Shown one piece after another: positions 1 through 7,580 of a stretch of DNA of 18,285 bases. Each line of letters starts with the position of its first letter. Position 1 is the first letter of the stretch. The position numbers and the translations under genes are program-made. The notes beneath the pieces were generated by a model. It did not search any database. It saw only the letters and a program-made list of their open reading frames with translations, and was not told the DNA's origin. The DNA is from JAHDWY01 sp964632865 (GTDB lineage Bacteria; Hydrogenedentota; Hydrogenedentia; Hydrogenedentales; SLHB01). The stretch is from the NCBI GenBank assembly GCA_964632865.1, contig CAZWDH010000129.1, positions 1-18,285 on the forward strand, in the 5' to 3' direction.

Positions 1-973
1 CGACGATGGGCACTTCGTAGAAATCGTTCTCCGGCAGCACACTTTCGTCGCCGCGGACCAGACCCGCAAGAATGCGAACGGAATGATACCCGTACTCGTA
101 GGGTTGCTGGCTGATCGTTCCGTGCACCGCGCCATCGGCGATCCCTTGTAACGTTGCGTTGTCTTCGTCAAAACTCACGAGCTGAATTTGCCCCACCTTG
201 TTGGCCTCCTTCACGGCGGCGAGACAGGCTGGCACGTTGTAGGCCCATAACCCCACCATGCAGCCAATGTCAGGCACGCTGGCAATGGTGTCTTCCGCGT
301 TCGACTTGGCCTTCGCATAATCGAAACTGTCGGTGCGCGTACCGAGAATGGTGTACTTCTCCCCCACGATCTCGCCGCCAGGCGGATCGTACTGGATCGC
401 GTCCGGCGCTGGGATGGGACGGTCGAGCAACTCGTCAATGACGCCTTGTCTCCGCTGCTGGGAATTGAGCTGCTCCAGGCGACCGACATAAATCATGATC
501 TTGCCGCCTTCAGGCAGGGCTTCCTTCACAAGCTTGCCTGCTTCCCGGCCCGCCTTGTAGTTGTCCATACCGACAAAACAGAGCCGATCCGAATCCGGCG
601 CGTCGGAATCCTGCGTGATCACTTTCGTGACCTTGCTCGCGTCGTTGATGAAGGCGACCTGGTTCGCCGCATCGATGGGGCTGATGGCGAGGCCGTCGAT
701 GCCGTTGGACAAGGCGGATTCGATCATCCGTTTCTGATCGACGATACCTTTTGGCGGCATGAGCACTTCGCAGGTAACGCCGAACTCCTGCTCCGCCGTG
801 CGGACGCCCGCGGCCGCGATATTCCAGAAGGGATCGACGCCGTTTGTCACGAAGGCGAGTTGAATCGGGTCCGATTCCGCCGGCGCGCCGGTGCCCGACG
901 CCGTTTCCGGGGCCTTCGTGCAACCCGCCATCACCACGCCCATGAGGATGCATGCAATGCCCGCTATACGCAT
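1..973 (-). CDS. Sugar ABC transporter substrate-binding lipoprotein, RbsB type (partial, C-terminus beyond left edge)
   Basis: Reading from ATG at 973 leftwards gives 324 codons without a stop before the window edge, so the gene is incomplete. The protein opens with a short hydrophobic leader ending in MAGC (Cys18), a lipobox-like site with Met at -3, followed by a Gly/Ala/Pro-rich linker. The mature part begins with IQLAFVTNGVDPFW, continues with GIDGLAISPIDAANQVAFIN and CFVGMDNYKAGREAGKLV, and later LVSFDEDNATLQGI and ISQQPYEYGYHSVRIL. These are the standard strand, hinge and ligand-site segments of the periplasmic-binding-protein-4 (ribose/galactose/LacI-type) fold. It would capture a monosaccharide or small glycoside in the periplasm for an ABC importer whose other subunits should lie to the left. 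A purine-rich AGAGGGAG Shine-Dalgarno sits 6 nt upstream of ATG. It is divergent from the epimerase gene. The ligand is not readable from the sequence. Confidence 0.9.
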   Translation of the reverse strand, partial: MRIAGIACILMGVVMAGCTKAPETASGTGAPAESDPIQLAFVTNGVDPFWNIAAAGVRTAEQEFGVTCEVLMPPKGIVDQKRMIESALSNGIDGLAISPIDAANQVAFINDASKVTKVITQDSDAPDSDRLCFVGMDNYKAGREAGKLVKEALPEGGKIMIYVGRLEQLNSQQRRQGVIDELLDRPIPAPDAIQYDPPGGEIVGEKYTILGTRTDSFDYAKAKSNAEDTIASVPDIGCMVGLWAYNVPACLAAVKEANKVGQIQLVSFDEDNATLQGIADGAVHGTISQQPYEYGYHSVRILAGLVRGDESVLPENDFYEVPIV

Positions 974-1035
974 CTCGACTCCCTCTCCACCTGTGGGTTC
1001 GGCCTCGTGCAGCTTACGACGCGCGGGTGCCCGGT

Positions 1036-1064
1036 TTGATCTTCCAACGGATGTGGACTAGATT
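1036..1064 (+). promoter_or_regulatory. Candidate sigma70-type promoter for the aldose epimerase gene
   Basis: TTGATC at 1036-1041 and TAGATT at 1059-1064 are separated by 17 nt, each hexamer matching 4 of 6 consensus positions. The pair lies in the 164-nt gap between the divergent binding-protein and epimerase genes, about 73 nt upstream of the epimerase ATG. The match is modest and the host's consensus is unknown, so this is a suggestion only. Confidence 0.28.
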
Positions 1065-1137
1065 GATGCACCTGCGCACGAACGAACGGACAGTCTACCC
1101 ACGTTTTTCGGGTGATGCAAAACGGAGGAGAGGGACC

Positions 1138-2247
1138 ATGGCGGGACGGTGCTCGATTTGGATGGTGGTGATTCTCGCGGCGGCCGGGTTGGCGACCGCC
1201 CAGGCCAAGGTGCAGCTCAGCGAGCGGCCATTCGGCCAGATGCCGGACGGCGGCGTCGTAACGGCATTCACGCTCACGAACGCCAACGGTGTGAAAGCGA
1301 CGCTCATCGAACTCGGCGCCACGCTGGTCTCCCTGGAAGTGCCGGACCGCGACGGGAATATGGCGGACGTGGTTCTGGGCTGGGACACGGTCGAGGACTA
1401 TCTGGATCACGGCTCCTTCTTCGGCTGCATCGCGGGACGTTACGCCAACCGCATCGCGAAGGGGAAGTTCACGCTCGATGGCACCGAGTACACTCTCGCC
1501 ACGAACAACGAGCCGAATCACTTGCATGGCGGCAACGTGGGCTTCGACAAGGTCGTCTGGAAAGGTGTCCCCTTCGCGACGGAAGAAGGTCCCAGCATCC
1601 GCTTTACGTATCTCAGCAAGGACGGTGAAGAAGGCTACCCCGGCAACCTGGCCTGTGCCGTGACGTATACGCTGACTAATAACGACGAGTTGAAGATCGC
1701 GTATGAGGCCGAGACGGATAAGGCCACGCCGGTGAATTTGACCCATCATAGTTATTTTAATCTGGCCGGACACGACACGGGCAGCGTGCTCGACACCGTC
1801 TTAATGATCGATGCCAGCCGGTATACGCCGGTCGACGACACGTTGATTCCAACGGGCGAATTGGCGCCCGTGATGGGGACTCCCTTCGACTTCACGGAAG
1901 CGCACCCAATCAACACCAAGTTCGATCAGGTGGAAGGCGGCTACGACCTGAACTACGTGCTCGACAAGACGACCGGCTGGCTGGAACTCGCCGCGCGCGC
2001 GACGGAACCGGCCAGCGGCCGCGTGATGGAAGTCCTCACCACGGAACCGGGAATTCAGCTGTACACGGGCAACTTCCTCAACGCCACCGGTGGAAAAGGC
2101 GGCGCGGAATACCCCAAGAACAGCGGGTTCTGCCTTGAAACGCAGCGCTTCCCCGACACTCCGAACCATCCCAACTTTCCGTCCTGCGTATTGCGGCCTG
2201 GGGAAAAATACAGTCACATCACGATCTACCGGTTTTCGACGGAGTGA
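1138..2247 (+). CDS. galM: Secreted aldose 1-epimerase (mutarotase)
   Basis: This 369-residue protein of the GalM family interconverts alpha and beta anomers of aldoses such as glucose and galactose. The ATG at 1138 is chosen because GGAGGAGAGGG precedes it and the first 23 residues form a signal peptide (hydrophobic core followed by ATAQA), although the frame stays open upstream to 952. Family landmarks are GRYANRI (100-106), NHLHGG (127-132), LTHHSYFNLAG (201-211), GGYDLNYVL (267-275), PGIQLYTGN (304-312) and CLETQRFPD (332-340). By alignment to characterised mutarotases from memory, His130, His204, Asp270 and Glu334 are the expected sugar-binding and catalytic positions. The residue after Asp270 is Leu where many homologues have His (YDHN). 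The leader places the enzyme in the periplasm, consistent with conditioning sugars released outside the cytoplasm and with the neighbouring sugar-binding lipoprotein. Confidence 0.93.
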   Translation: MAGRCSIWMVVILAAAGLATAQAKVQLSERPFGQMPDGGVVTAFTLTNANGVKATLIELGATLVSLEVPDRDGNMADVVLGWDTVEDYLDHGSFFGCIAGRYANRIAKGKFTLDGTEYTLATNNEPNHLHGGNVGFDKVVWKGVPFATEEGPSIRFTYLSKDGEEGYPGNLACAVTYTLTNNDELKIAYEAETDKATPVNLTHHSYFNLAGHDTGSVLDTVLMIDASRYTPVDDTLIPTGELAPVMGTPFDFTEAHPINTKFDQVEGGYDLNYVLDKTTGWLELAARATEPASGRVMEVLTTEPGIQLYTGNFLNATGGKGGAEYPKNSGFCLETQRFPDTPNHPNFPSCVLRPGEKYSHITIYRFSTE

Positions 2248-2278
2248 CCCAACCTGACGGTTTGTCGAGTAGCCGGAC

Positions 2279-2839
2279 ATGACGAGTCAGCGCGACTTGA
2301 ACCCCATGTTCTTTGGTACGGGTAGCCGGGTGTGCATACGGTCTCCTCGAATGACCGACATGACGGAGTTTCTTCGAGTCGTCCATGAAAGCGCTGACTT
2401 TCACGCCCCGTGGGTCTCGCCTCCGTCGACGCCCGAACTGTTCATGGAGTATATCGAACGCGCGGCAAGTCCGGCTTTTGTGCCGCTACTCCTGTGCGCC
2501 CTGCCGGACAGCTGTATCGCGGGCGCCATCAACTTGAGCAATGTTTGCTACGGCAACTTCTGCAATGCGCGCATGGGATATTGGATCGGCAAGAGCCATC
2601 GGCGGAACGGCTTAATGAGTGAAGGTATTTCGCTTGCGCTGCACCACGCGTTTAACGATCTGAATCTCCACCGTGTAGAAGCAAACGTTCAGCCCGAGAA
2701 TGCGGCCTCGATAGGATTACTCAAGCGCCTCGGGTTTCGGCTCGAAGGCCGGTCTCCCCGGTATCTCAGAATCGGCGGCGAGTGGAAAGATCACGAGCGC
2801 TGGGCCATATGTGCTGAGGAATTCGGAAGCGAAAGATAG
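2279..2839 (+). CDS. GNAT-family N-acetyltransferase, RimJ/RimL type
   Basis: This 186-residue protein has the acetyl-CoA-dependent N-acetyltransferase fold. The core includes ARMGYWIGKSHRRNGLMSEG (97-116), which is the beta4 strand plus the acetyl-CoA pyrophosphate loop (here RRNGLMSEG), and HRVEANVQPENAASIGLLKR (131-150) followed by LGF, the classical RimJ/RimL motif B. The N-terminal segment RVCIRSPRMTDMTEFLRVV is the usual first strand and helix. No leader is present, so it is cytoplasmic. It starts 31 nt after the epimerase stop and may be co-transcribed. No clear Shine-Dalgarno precedes ATG 2279, and Met10 (2306) is an alternative start. Family members acetylate ribosomal protein N-termini, amino acids, sugars or antibiotics, and the substrate here cannot be told. 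A link to sugar metabolism is only contextual. Confidence 0.88.
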   Translation: MTSQRDLNPMFFGTGSRVCIRSPRMTDMTEFLRVVHESADFHAPWVSPPSTPELFMEYIERAASPAFVPLLLCALPDSCIAGAINLSNVCYGNFCNARMGYWIGKSHRRNGLMSEGISLALHHAFNDLNLHRVEANVQPENAASIGLLKRLGFRLEGRSPRYLRIGGEWKDHERWAICAEEFGSER

Positions 2840-2841
2840 GA

Positions 2842-2934
2842 ACGGAAAATGGGGACAGTCACCATTTAACTACGCGGTGCTCGAGAAGTCAGGAGGCTCG
2901 CAGAAGTTAAATGGTAACAGTCCCTATTTTCCGT
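2842..2934. repeat. Long imperfect palindrome (REPIN/MITE-like element) between convergent genes
   Basis: Arms 2842-2871 and 2905-2934 are inverted copies matching at 27 of 30 positions, around a 33-nt central region (2872-2904). The left arm contains GGGGACAGTCACCATTTAAC and the right arm its near-complement. This GGGACAGT-ACCATTT type of sequence resembles dispersed palindromes associated with REP-type Y1 (TnpA_REP/RAYT) transposases in other bacteria, recalled from general knowledge and not searched. The element starts 3 nt after the GNAT stop codon and its right arm contains the TAG stop (2924-2926) and last codons of the sulfatase. Transcribed either way it would fold into a strong hairpin, so it may also act as a bidirectional terminator for the two convergent genes. 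No transposase is present in the window. Confidence 0.85.
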
Positions 2935-4504
2935 CGTGCGCCGCGTAGAATTCCGCCATCTTTTCGCGCGTGTACGCCATCATCGCGTCGCGGTGGCTGA
3001 GGTCGGGCGGAACATTGGGCTGGTCGATCTGTGGCGCGTCCTGGTTCAGATACGTTTCTGGCAGCGGACCGGGACGCCAGTCCTGAAGCGACTTTTCAAG
3101 CGCGCGCACATCGTCGGCATAGGCGGGATCGTCGTAGCAATTGACCGTTTCTCCGGGGTCCATTTCCAGGTCGTACAGGAAGTTCTGTTTGAGGCCCTCG
3201 TGCCGGAGCAGTTTGCGGCTTGGCGTGCGCGCCATGACTTGCGCGCCGCCGTGGCTCTCCGCGAAGACGACGTCGCGTCCTGCGCTTTCGGCGAGGTTGT
3301 TTCCATGCATGCCTTCCGCAGGCTCGACGCCGCACTGTCGCAGGATGGTCGGCGCGAGATCGAGGTTTGTCACCTGCGCGTCAGAAGCCTCTGCCTTCCC
3401 GCCGCCGGGATAGCGGATAATGAGGGGGACCTTGACCAGCGCGTCGTACATGTAACCGCCTTTGAGCAGCAGATGATGGTATCCCATGTACTCGCCGTGA
3501 TCGCTGGTGTAGACGATCAGCGTGTTGTCATATAGCCCTTTCCGCTTGAGCACCTCCACCATGCGGCCGACCTGCTGGTCGATGTGCTCGATGGTCGCGT
3601 AGTAATGGACCATCACCCGGCGCAGGGCATCCTTCGACAGCTTCTCGTGGGGGAAATAGCCGGGGTTTAGTTTGAGGTCATGCTCAAAGCATTCATCAAC
3701 CCAACCGGGCAGCAAATCCAAATCAGCCGCGTTGTACCGGTCCGCCCAAGCCTTCGGCGGATCGAAAGGGTGGTGCGGTTTGATGAAACTCGCGAGGAAC
3801 AGATTTCCGCCACCTGACCAGCCTTCCAACGTTTCAACCGCGCGGTCGCCGGTCCATGTGGTCGAGTGCAACTCGTCCGGCAGGTTGGACGGTAGCGCGC
3901 CAAAGGTTTCCCAATACTCTTCCCGCGCGTGTTCGCGGAACTCCCGTTCCTGGTCCTCGAGATCGTTCGCGTCAATGACGCCGCGGTCGCGCAGCATGCG
4001 GTGATAGTCGTCGTCCCAACGTCCTGGACCGTTCTGTTCGGACAGGTACATCTCCGCAAAGCCCACGTCGAGATAGGTCGGCGCAAAATGCATCTTACCG
4101 GCGCAGTTCGTCCGGTAGCCAGCAGCTTTCAAGAGACTTGGCCATGTTTCGATCTGAGGCGGAAGTGTGCAGTGGTTGGTCCAACCACGGTGTTCATGCA
4201 CGTAGCGGCCTGAGAACAGGGAATACCGCGAGGGCGTGCAGACGGGGTACGGACAGAAGCTGTTGTTGAACCGAACGCCTTCCGCTGCCAGCTCGTCGAT
4301 GTTGGGTGTCCGGACCTGCGCGTTGCCGTATGCGCCGAGGCAGTCGAGGCGATGTTGATCGGCCAGAACAAAAAGCACGTTGGGACGATCCAACGCAGAC
4401 TCGTTCGTCTTCACGGTTTCCTCCGACAGTGCGGAGACCCCCGAGGCTGCAAGTGCGATGGTTGCCGAATCCGCTACGAACTGCCGCCGGGAAATCTCCG
4501 CCAT
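2924..4504 (-). CDS. Tat-exported type I (formylglycine) sulfatase
   Basis: This 526-residue protein hydrolyses sulfate esters. Its N-terminus carries a twin-arginine signal (SRRQFV, 5-10) followed by a hydrophobic Ala-rich stretch, so it should be exported folded through Tat. The catalytic signature CTPSR (89-93) places Cys89 as the residue converted to formylglycine. Metal and sulfate-site segments are LFVLADQHRLDCLGAYG (44-60), GKMHF (136-140), FIKPHHPFDPP (240-250) and YTSDHGEYMGYHH (332-344, Asp335/His336). ADQ in place of the commoner ADD at the first metal motif is seen in a subset of S1 sulfatases. The gene is the second of a pair with the esterase: TGA, then GGAGGAACC, then ATG, so translation is probably coupled. 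The last codons and the TAG stop fall inside the palindrome, suggesting that the C-terminus was set by its insertion. Substrate is probably a sulfated glycan, but its identity is not determinable. Confidence 0.95.
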   Translation of the reverse strand: MAEISRRQFVADSATIALAASGVSALSEETVKTNESALDRPNVLFVLADQHRLDCLGAYGNAQVRTPNIDELAAEGVRFNNSFCPYPVCTPSRYSLFSGRYVHEHRGWTNHCTLPPQIETWPSLLKAAGYRTNCAGKMHFAPTYLDVGFAEMYLSEQNGPGRWDDDYHRMLRDRGVIDANDLEDQEREFREHAREEYWETFGALPSNLPDELHSTTWTGDRAVETLEGWSGGGNLFLASFIKPHHPFDPPKAWADRYNAADLDLLPGWVDECFEHDLKLNPGYFPHEKLSKDALRRVMVHYYATIEHIDQQVGRMVEVLKRKGLYDNTLIVYTSDHGEYMGYHHLLLKGGYMYDALVKVPLIIRYPGGGKAEASDAQVTNLDLAPTILRQCGVEPAEGMHGNNLAESAGRDVVFAESHGGAQVMARTPSRKLLRHEGLKQNFLYDLEMDPGETVNCYDDPAYADDVRALEKSLQDWRPGPLPETYLNQDAPQIDQPNVPPDLSHRDAMMAYTREKMAEFYAAHDGK

Positions 4505-4513
4505 GGTTCCTCC
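4505..4513 (-). promoter_or_regulatory. Shine-Dalgarno spacer linking esterase and sulfatase
   Basis: The whole 9-nt gap between the esterase TGA (4514-4516) and the sulfatase ATG (4502-4504) reads GGAGGAACC on the minus strand. It is a near-perfect ribosome binding site that decides the sulfatase start and implies translational coupling within a two-gene transcript. Confidence 0.8.
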
Positions 4514-5716
4514 TCAATCACCGGTTATCGGATCAAAGCCGAACTGTTTATCCAACCATTCATATGCCATCCGCCGCGAAGCGGGTGGTATGGAGTGGGC
4601 GCCTGTCACCAAGGATCCGTAGAACCGGTCCCGCTCATCATACAACCCATAGACTTCGCCAAGCTGCACGTACGCAGTCGAGAGATTCGCGGTGTTGGGA
4701 AAAATGTCGTCGTTCAGCGTGGCATGATTGAAATAGGCGCGCGGCGCGATGCAGGCCACAATCTCATGCCAATCGAAGGGCGTTTCGTCGACGTCGTCGA
4801 TATAGAAGCCTACGCGCGGAAGCAAAGCGGTGAGATGACTCCATCGATCCGGCCGGGGATCGGTGCGGAGCGTCGTAAACCCGCAGCTTGCGACGGCCGC
4901 CTTGATGCGCGTATCAAATGCCGCGGCCATAATCGTTCCGTAGGCGCCGTGGGAGTGGCCCATACATCCGATGCGCGACGCGTCGACCTCAGGGATGGTT
5001 TCCAAATAATCGATGACCCGCTGCACGTCCCAGTTCATCTTGCCGAAGAAGGACCAGTTCGGGTGTTTGCGGTAGAAGTCGTGGGCGCCGTAGTAGGGCT
5101 GCTCACCTTCCGGGATACGCTCGCCGAAACCGATGGCGTCCGGCGCGATGCAGATATAACCGCGCTCCACCAATTCCAGCGCAAAGGCCATGTTGGGGTC
5201 GCCGGTCATGCCGCAGGCTTCCTGTTTGCCCGGCGCCTGGGTCTGGTGCAACACGATCATCGTGGGGGAAGGATCTGTTTGGAGTACCTTGGGCACGAGC
5301 ATATATGCGGGAATCCAGTCATCCGATTCGCTTGCGACCCGGATGTGGCGCCGCACGTATGAACCCATGTCCTCTTCTCCGAGGATTTCCGCGATTGGTG
5401 CGGGTTTGTCTATTGGATCAGGCGTGCCAAGGAACGCTTCAAGCACGCCTATTATATAGGCACGTTTCACTTCCCACCCTTCAGGGGACCGGATACTTGG
5501 CGAATTGGGCCCTCTGCTTGCCAGCAAGGGCACCAGCTCCGACTGACCCGCCTGCGGACTGGTAACTTGCGGCGCTTGAACACCGGTAATCTCTCGCCAG
5601 GTGTGCCAGTCAAAGCCGTCCCATGCCAAAGCGCAGCCACCTCCAAGCGTAAATACCAGTACCGCGGTGGCGAATAATTTCGCGAACCCATTGCAGTCGG
5701 GAAGTTGTTTCGTCAC
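4514..5716 (-). CDS. Exported alpha/beta-hydrolase esterase (acetyl xylan esterase / dienelactone-hydrolase-like)
   Basis: The protein has the alpha/beta-hydrolase fold with nucleophile elbow GHSHG (253-257, Ser255), acid candidate in LNDDIFPN (334-341, Asp336/337) and catalytic His374 in TGAHSIPP. The oxyanion strand is PTMIVLHQTQAPGK, and PDAIGFGERIPEGEQPY follows. This pattern fits the Abhydrolase_7 / acetyl-xylan-esterase-like group, which removes acyl groups from glycans. The frame is open to an ATG at 5818, but GTG at 5716 is preferred: AGGA at 5726-5729 precedes it by 9 nt, and it yields a 400-residue protein starting with a Lys-containing n-region, a hydrophobic core (about 13-25) and a signal-peptidase site ALA|W (29-32). 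It is the first gene of the esterase-sulfatase pair, suggesting joint removal of ester and sulfate decorations. It is divergent from the symporter gene. The substrate remains inferred. Confidence 0.88.
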   Translation of the reverse strand: MTKQLPDCNGFAKLFATAVLVFTLGGGCALAWDGFDWHTWREITGVQAPQVTSPQAGQSELVPLLASRGPNSPSIRSPEGWEVKRAYIIGVLEAFLGTPDPIDKPAPIAEILGEEDMGSYVRRHIRVASESDDWIPAYMLVPKVLQTDPSPTMIVLHQTQAPGKQEACGMTGDPNMAFALELVERGYICIAPDAIGFGERIPEGEQPYYGAHDFYRKHPNWSFFGKMNWDVQRVIDYLETIPEVDASRIGCMGHSHGAYGTIMAAAFDTRIKAAVASCGFTTLRTDPRPDRWSHLTALLPRVGFYIDDVDETPFDWHEIVACIAPRAYFNHATLNDDIFPNTANLSTAYVQLGEVYGLYDERDRFYGSLVTGAHSIPPASRRMAYEWLDKQFGFDPITGD

Positions 5717-5725
5717 GGTCGATTG

Positions 5726-5729
5726 TCCT
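5726..5729 (-). promoter_or_regulatory. Ribosome binding site for GTG-started esterase
   Basis: AGGA on the minus strand lies 9 nt upstream of GTG 5716. It is the main reason for choosing this start over ATG 5818, together with the signal peptide beginning just after GTG. Confidence 0.5.
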
Positions 5730-5839
5730 ATGGTTGCACGTACACGCACCCGGATTCCTGCGGGGTTATCAGTGCCAGAATACCGAAAACCGGACCCGGA
5801 TGCGAGACGGGGATTCAATTCAAAGGTCTAATCCGCTCC

Positions 5840-7576
5840 ATGAGTTTTGAAAACAGCTTTGCCGCCGCGGACTACGCCATCTTGGCGGGTTTCTTCGTTG
5901 TCATGCTGGCCATCGGTTTGTACTACGCGAACCGTATGAAGGACCTCAAGGATTTCTTCAGCGGCGGCCGGCAAGTGCCGTGGTGGGTGTCCGGCATTTC
6001 ACTCTACATGACGACCTTCAGCGCGTTTACCTTCGTCGCATACTCTGCGCTGGCCTATCAACACGGGTTCGTGGCGATCACCATCTGGTGGTTTTCCGTT
6101 CCCAGTTGCCTGTTCAGCGCGTACTTCCTGGCGGCACGTTGGCGGCGCGCCGCGACGACGAGCCCGTTGGAATACATTGAGACGCGGTTCGGCCCAGCGT
6201 TGCGGCAGGGGTTCAGTTGGATCGGCCTACCCCTCATCGTCATCGATGACGGGTTGAAACTGTTCGTCATCGGCAAGATGGTCACAGTAAGCCTGGGACT
6301 TGAGCATGACTACAGCCTTCACCTTTCTATCGCAGCCTGTGGCGCGATTATTCTTGTCTACACGTTCCTGGGTGGCCTGTGGGCGGTCATGATTACGGAT
6401 GTCATTCAATTCGTGATTGTCGCGATTGCCGTCATCGTGCTGGTCCCGCTCGCGTTGGGACGAGTCGATGGACTTTCCGGATTCTTTGAAGGCGTCCCAG
6501 AAAGCTTTGCGGCGCCGACGGGAGGCGATTACACCTGGCCGTGGCTCATTGCCTTCGGCGTGGTGTTGCTGCTTACCTACGCGACCAAGTGGCCCTACGT
6601 GCAGCGCTATTATTCCGTAGCTACCGACCGCGACGCGCGGAAGGTTGGGTATCTCGTCGCGGCGCTCATGTTCTTTGGTCCGCCCCTGTTGTTCCTGCCG
6701 GCCATGGCCGCGCGCATCTTCATGCCGGACATCACCAACTACAACGATGTATACCCCCTGCTCTGCCGGGAACTGCTGCCGGTGGGCATGCTGGGCGTCA
6801 TTATCGCCGCCATGTTTTCGGCCACCATGTCCATGTTGTCCAGCGACTACAATGCGGGCGCGTCGGTCATCACGAATGATATCGTGAAGCGCTTCTTCGG
6901 CAGTTCGTTCTCCGATCGGGCGCTGGTACTGACGGGCCGGGTATCGACCTTCCTGATCGGCGGGCTCGCGCTGGGTATCGCTCTGATCCTTGCGAGTGCG
7001 CAGGAGAAAGAGGACCTGGTCAAATACATGGCGCAGTTGTTCGGCGTGTTGATGCCTCCGGTGGCCATCCCCATGATGGCGGGGTTGCTCACGAGAAAAG
7101 CATCCAATGCGGGCGCCATGGCCGCGTTTATTACGGGCACTGCGTTTGGAGTGGCCGCCTATATCGCGGGGGGCAGCGAAGACCTGAACTACCTGCGGAG
7201 CGTCACATACCTGACCTGGATTACGGCGATCCCCACGAGCCTTGTCCTGTATGTTGTCAGCGTACTGGCGCCGAATTCGTCTGAACGGCGCGAACGGATC
7301 GCCCAATTTCTGTCCGGGCTTACGGCACGCGACCTTTCGGCGAAAGCGGAGTTAGATGAAGGCGGCGACGCGTCTCTGGCGGTAAGGGTGATTGGTTTGG
7401 CAAGCGCGGCGTTGGGCGCCATCATGGTCGCCGCGGTGCTGCTGACAGCGTCCGCGCGGGACGGCTGGATTTCCATCGCCGTCGGACTTTTTCTGCTGGC
7501 GCTAGGTGGATTGACCGCCGCGTTTTCCCGGCAGATTATCCATATGAAACGTACAACGACCACGGAAAGTGAATAG
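5840..7576 (+). CDS. Sodium/solute symporter (SSS/SLC5 family)
   Basis: This 578-residue integral membrane protein should couple sodium entry to uptake of a sugar, organic acid or amino compound. The start at ATG 5840 gives the usual family N-terminus (short periplasmic tail, then DYAILAGFFVVMLAIGLYYA as TM1). Family landmarks are LKDFFSGGRQVPWWVSGISL (36-55), the signature FLGGLWAVMITDVIQF (176-191) and the TM8 sodium-site region FSATMSMLSSDYNAG (326-340), followed by VITNDIVKRFF. About 13 to 14 hydrophobic segments are visible, including a C-terminal pair (about 514-536 and 543-563) after a charged loop. It is first in an operon: the oxidoreductase ATG is 4 nt after the stop. The ribosome site (AAAGG at 5823-5827) is weak and distant. 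Context suggests the substrate is what the next two enzymes use, but the sequence does not specify it. Confidence 0.93.
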   Translation: MSFENSFAAADYAILAGFFVVMLAIGLYYANRMKDLKDFFSGGRQVPWWVSGISLYMTTFSAFTFVAYSALAYQHGFVAITIWWFSVPSCLFSAYFLAARWRRAATTSPLEYIETRFGPALRQGFSWIGLPLIVIDDGLKLFVIGKMVTVSLGLEHDYSLHLSIAACGAIILVYTFLGGLWAVMITDVIQFVIVAIAVIVLVPLALGRVDGLSGFFEGVPESFAAPTGGDYTWPWLIAFGVVLLLTYATKWPYVQRYYSVATDRDARKVGYLVAALMFFGPPLLFLPAMAARIFMPDITNYNDVYPLLCRELLPVGMLGVIIAAMFSATMSMLSSDYNAGASVITNDIVKRFFGSSFSDRALVLTGRVSTFLIGGLALGIALILASAQEKEDLVKYMAQLFGVLMPPVAIPMMAGLLTRKASNAGAMAAFITGTAFGVAAYIAGGSEDLNYLRSVTYLTWITAIPTSLVLYVVSVLAPNSSERRERIAQFLSGLTARDLSAKAELDEGGDASLAVRVIGLASAALGAIMVAAVLLTASARDGWISIAVGLFLLALGGLTAAFSRQIIHMKRTTTTESE

Positions 7577-7580
7577 TCTA

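Noticed and set aside
446..1039. Plus-strand open frame of 197 codons opposite the sugar-binding protein
   Set aside because: It is antisense to an uninterrupted, clearly homologous binding-protein gene, has Arg/Gly/His-rich composition typical of GC-rich shadow frames, and shows no domain.
952..1137. N-terminal extension of the epimerase to an ATG at 952
   Set aside because: The extension has no similarity to the family and overlaps the divergent gene's start; ATG 1138 has a strong Shine-Dalgarno and is followed by a proper signal peptide.
964..1773. Minus-strand open frame of 269 codons over the epimerase
   Set aside because: Fully antisense to the motif-rich epimerase, and composition is atypical (Arg/His rich). 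It also runs through the ribosome site of the epimerase.
4352..5362. Plus-strand open frame of 336 codons
   Set aside because: Antisense to the esterase and the 5' end of the sulfatase, both supported by catalytic motifs; no recognisable domain.
6227..7306. Minus-strand open frame of 359 codons
   Set aside because: Antisense to the symporter; it is rich in His/Arg/Gln, as expected when hydrophobic codons are read in reverse.
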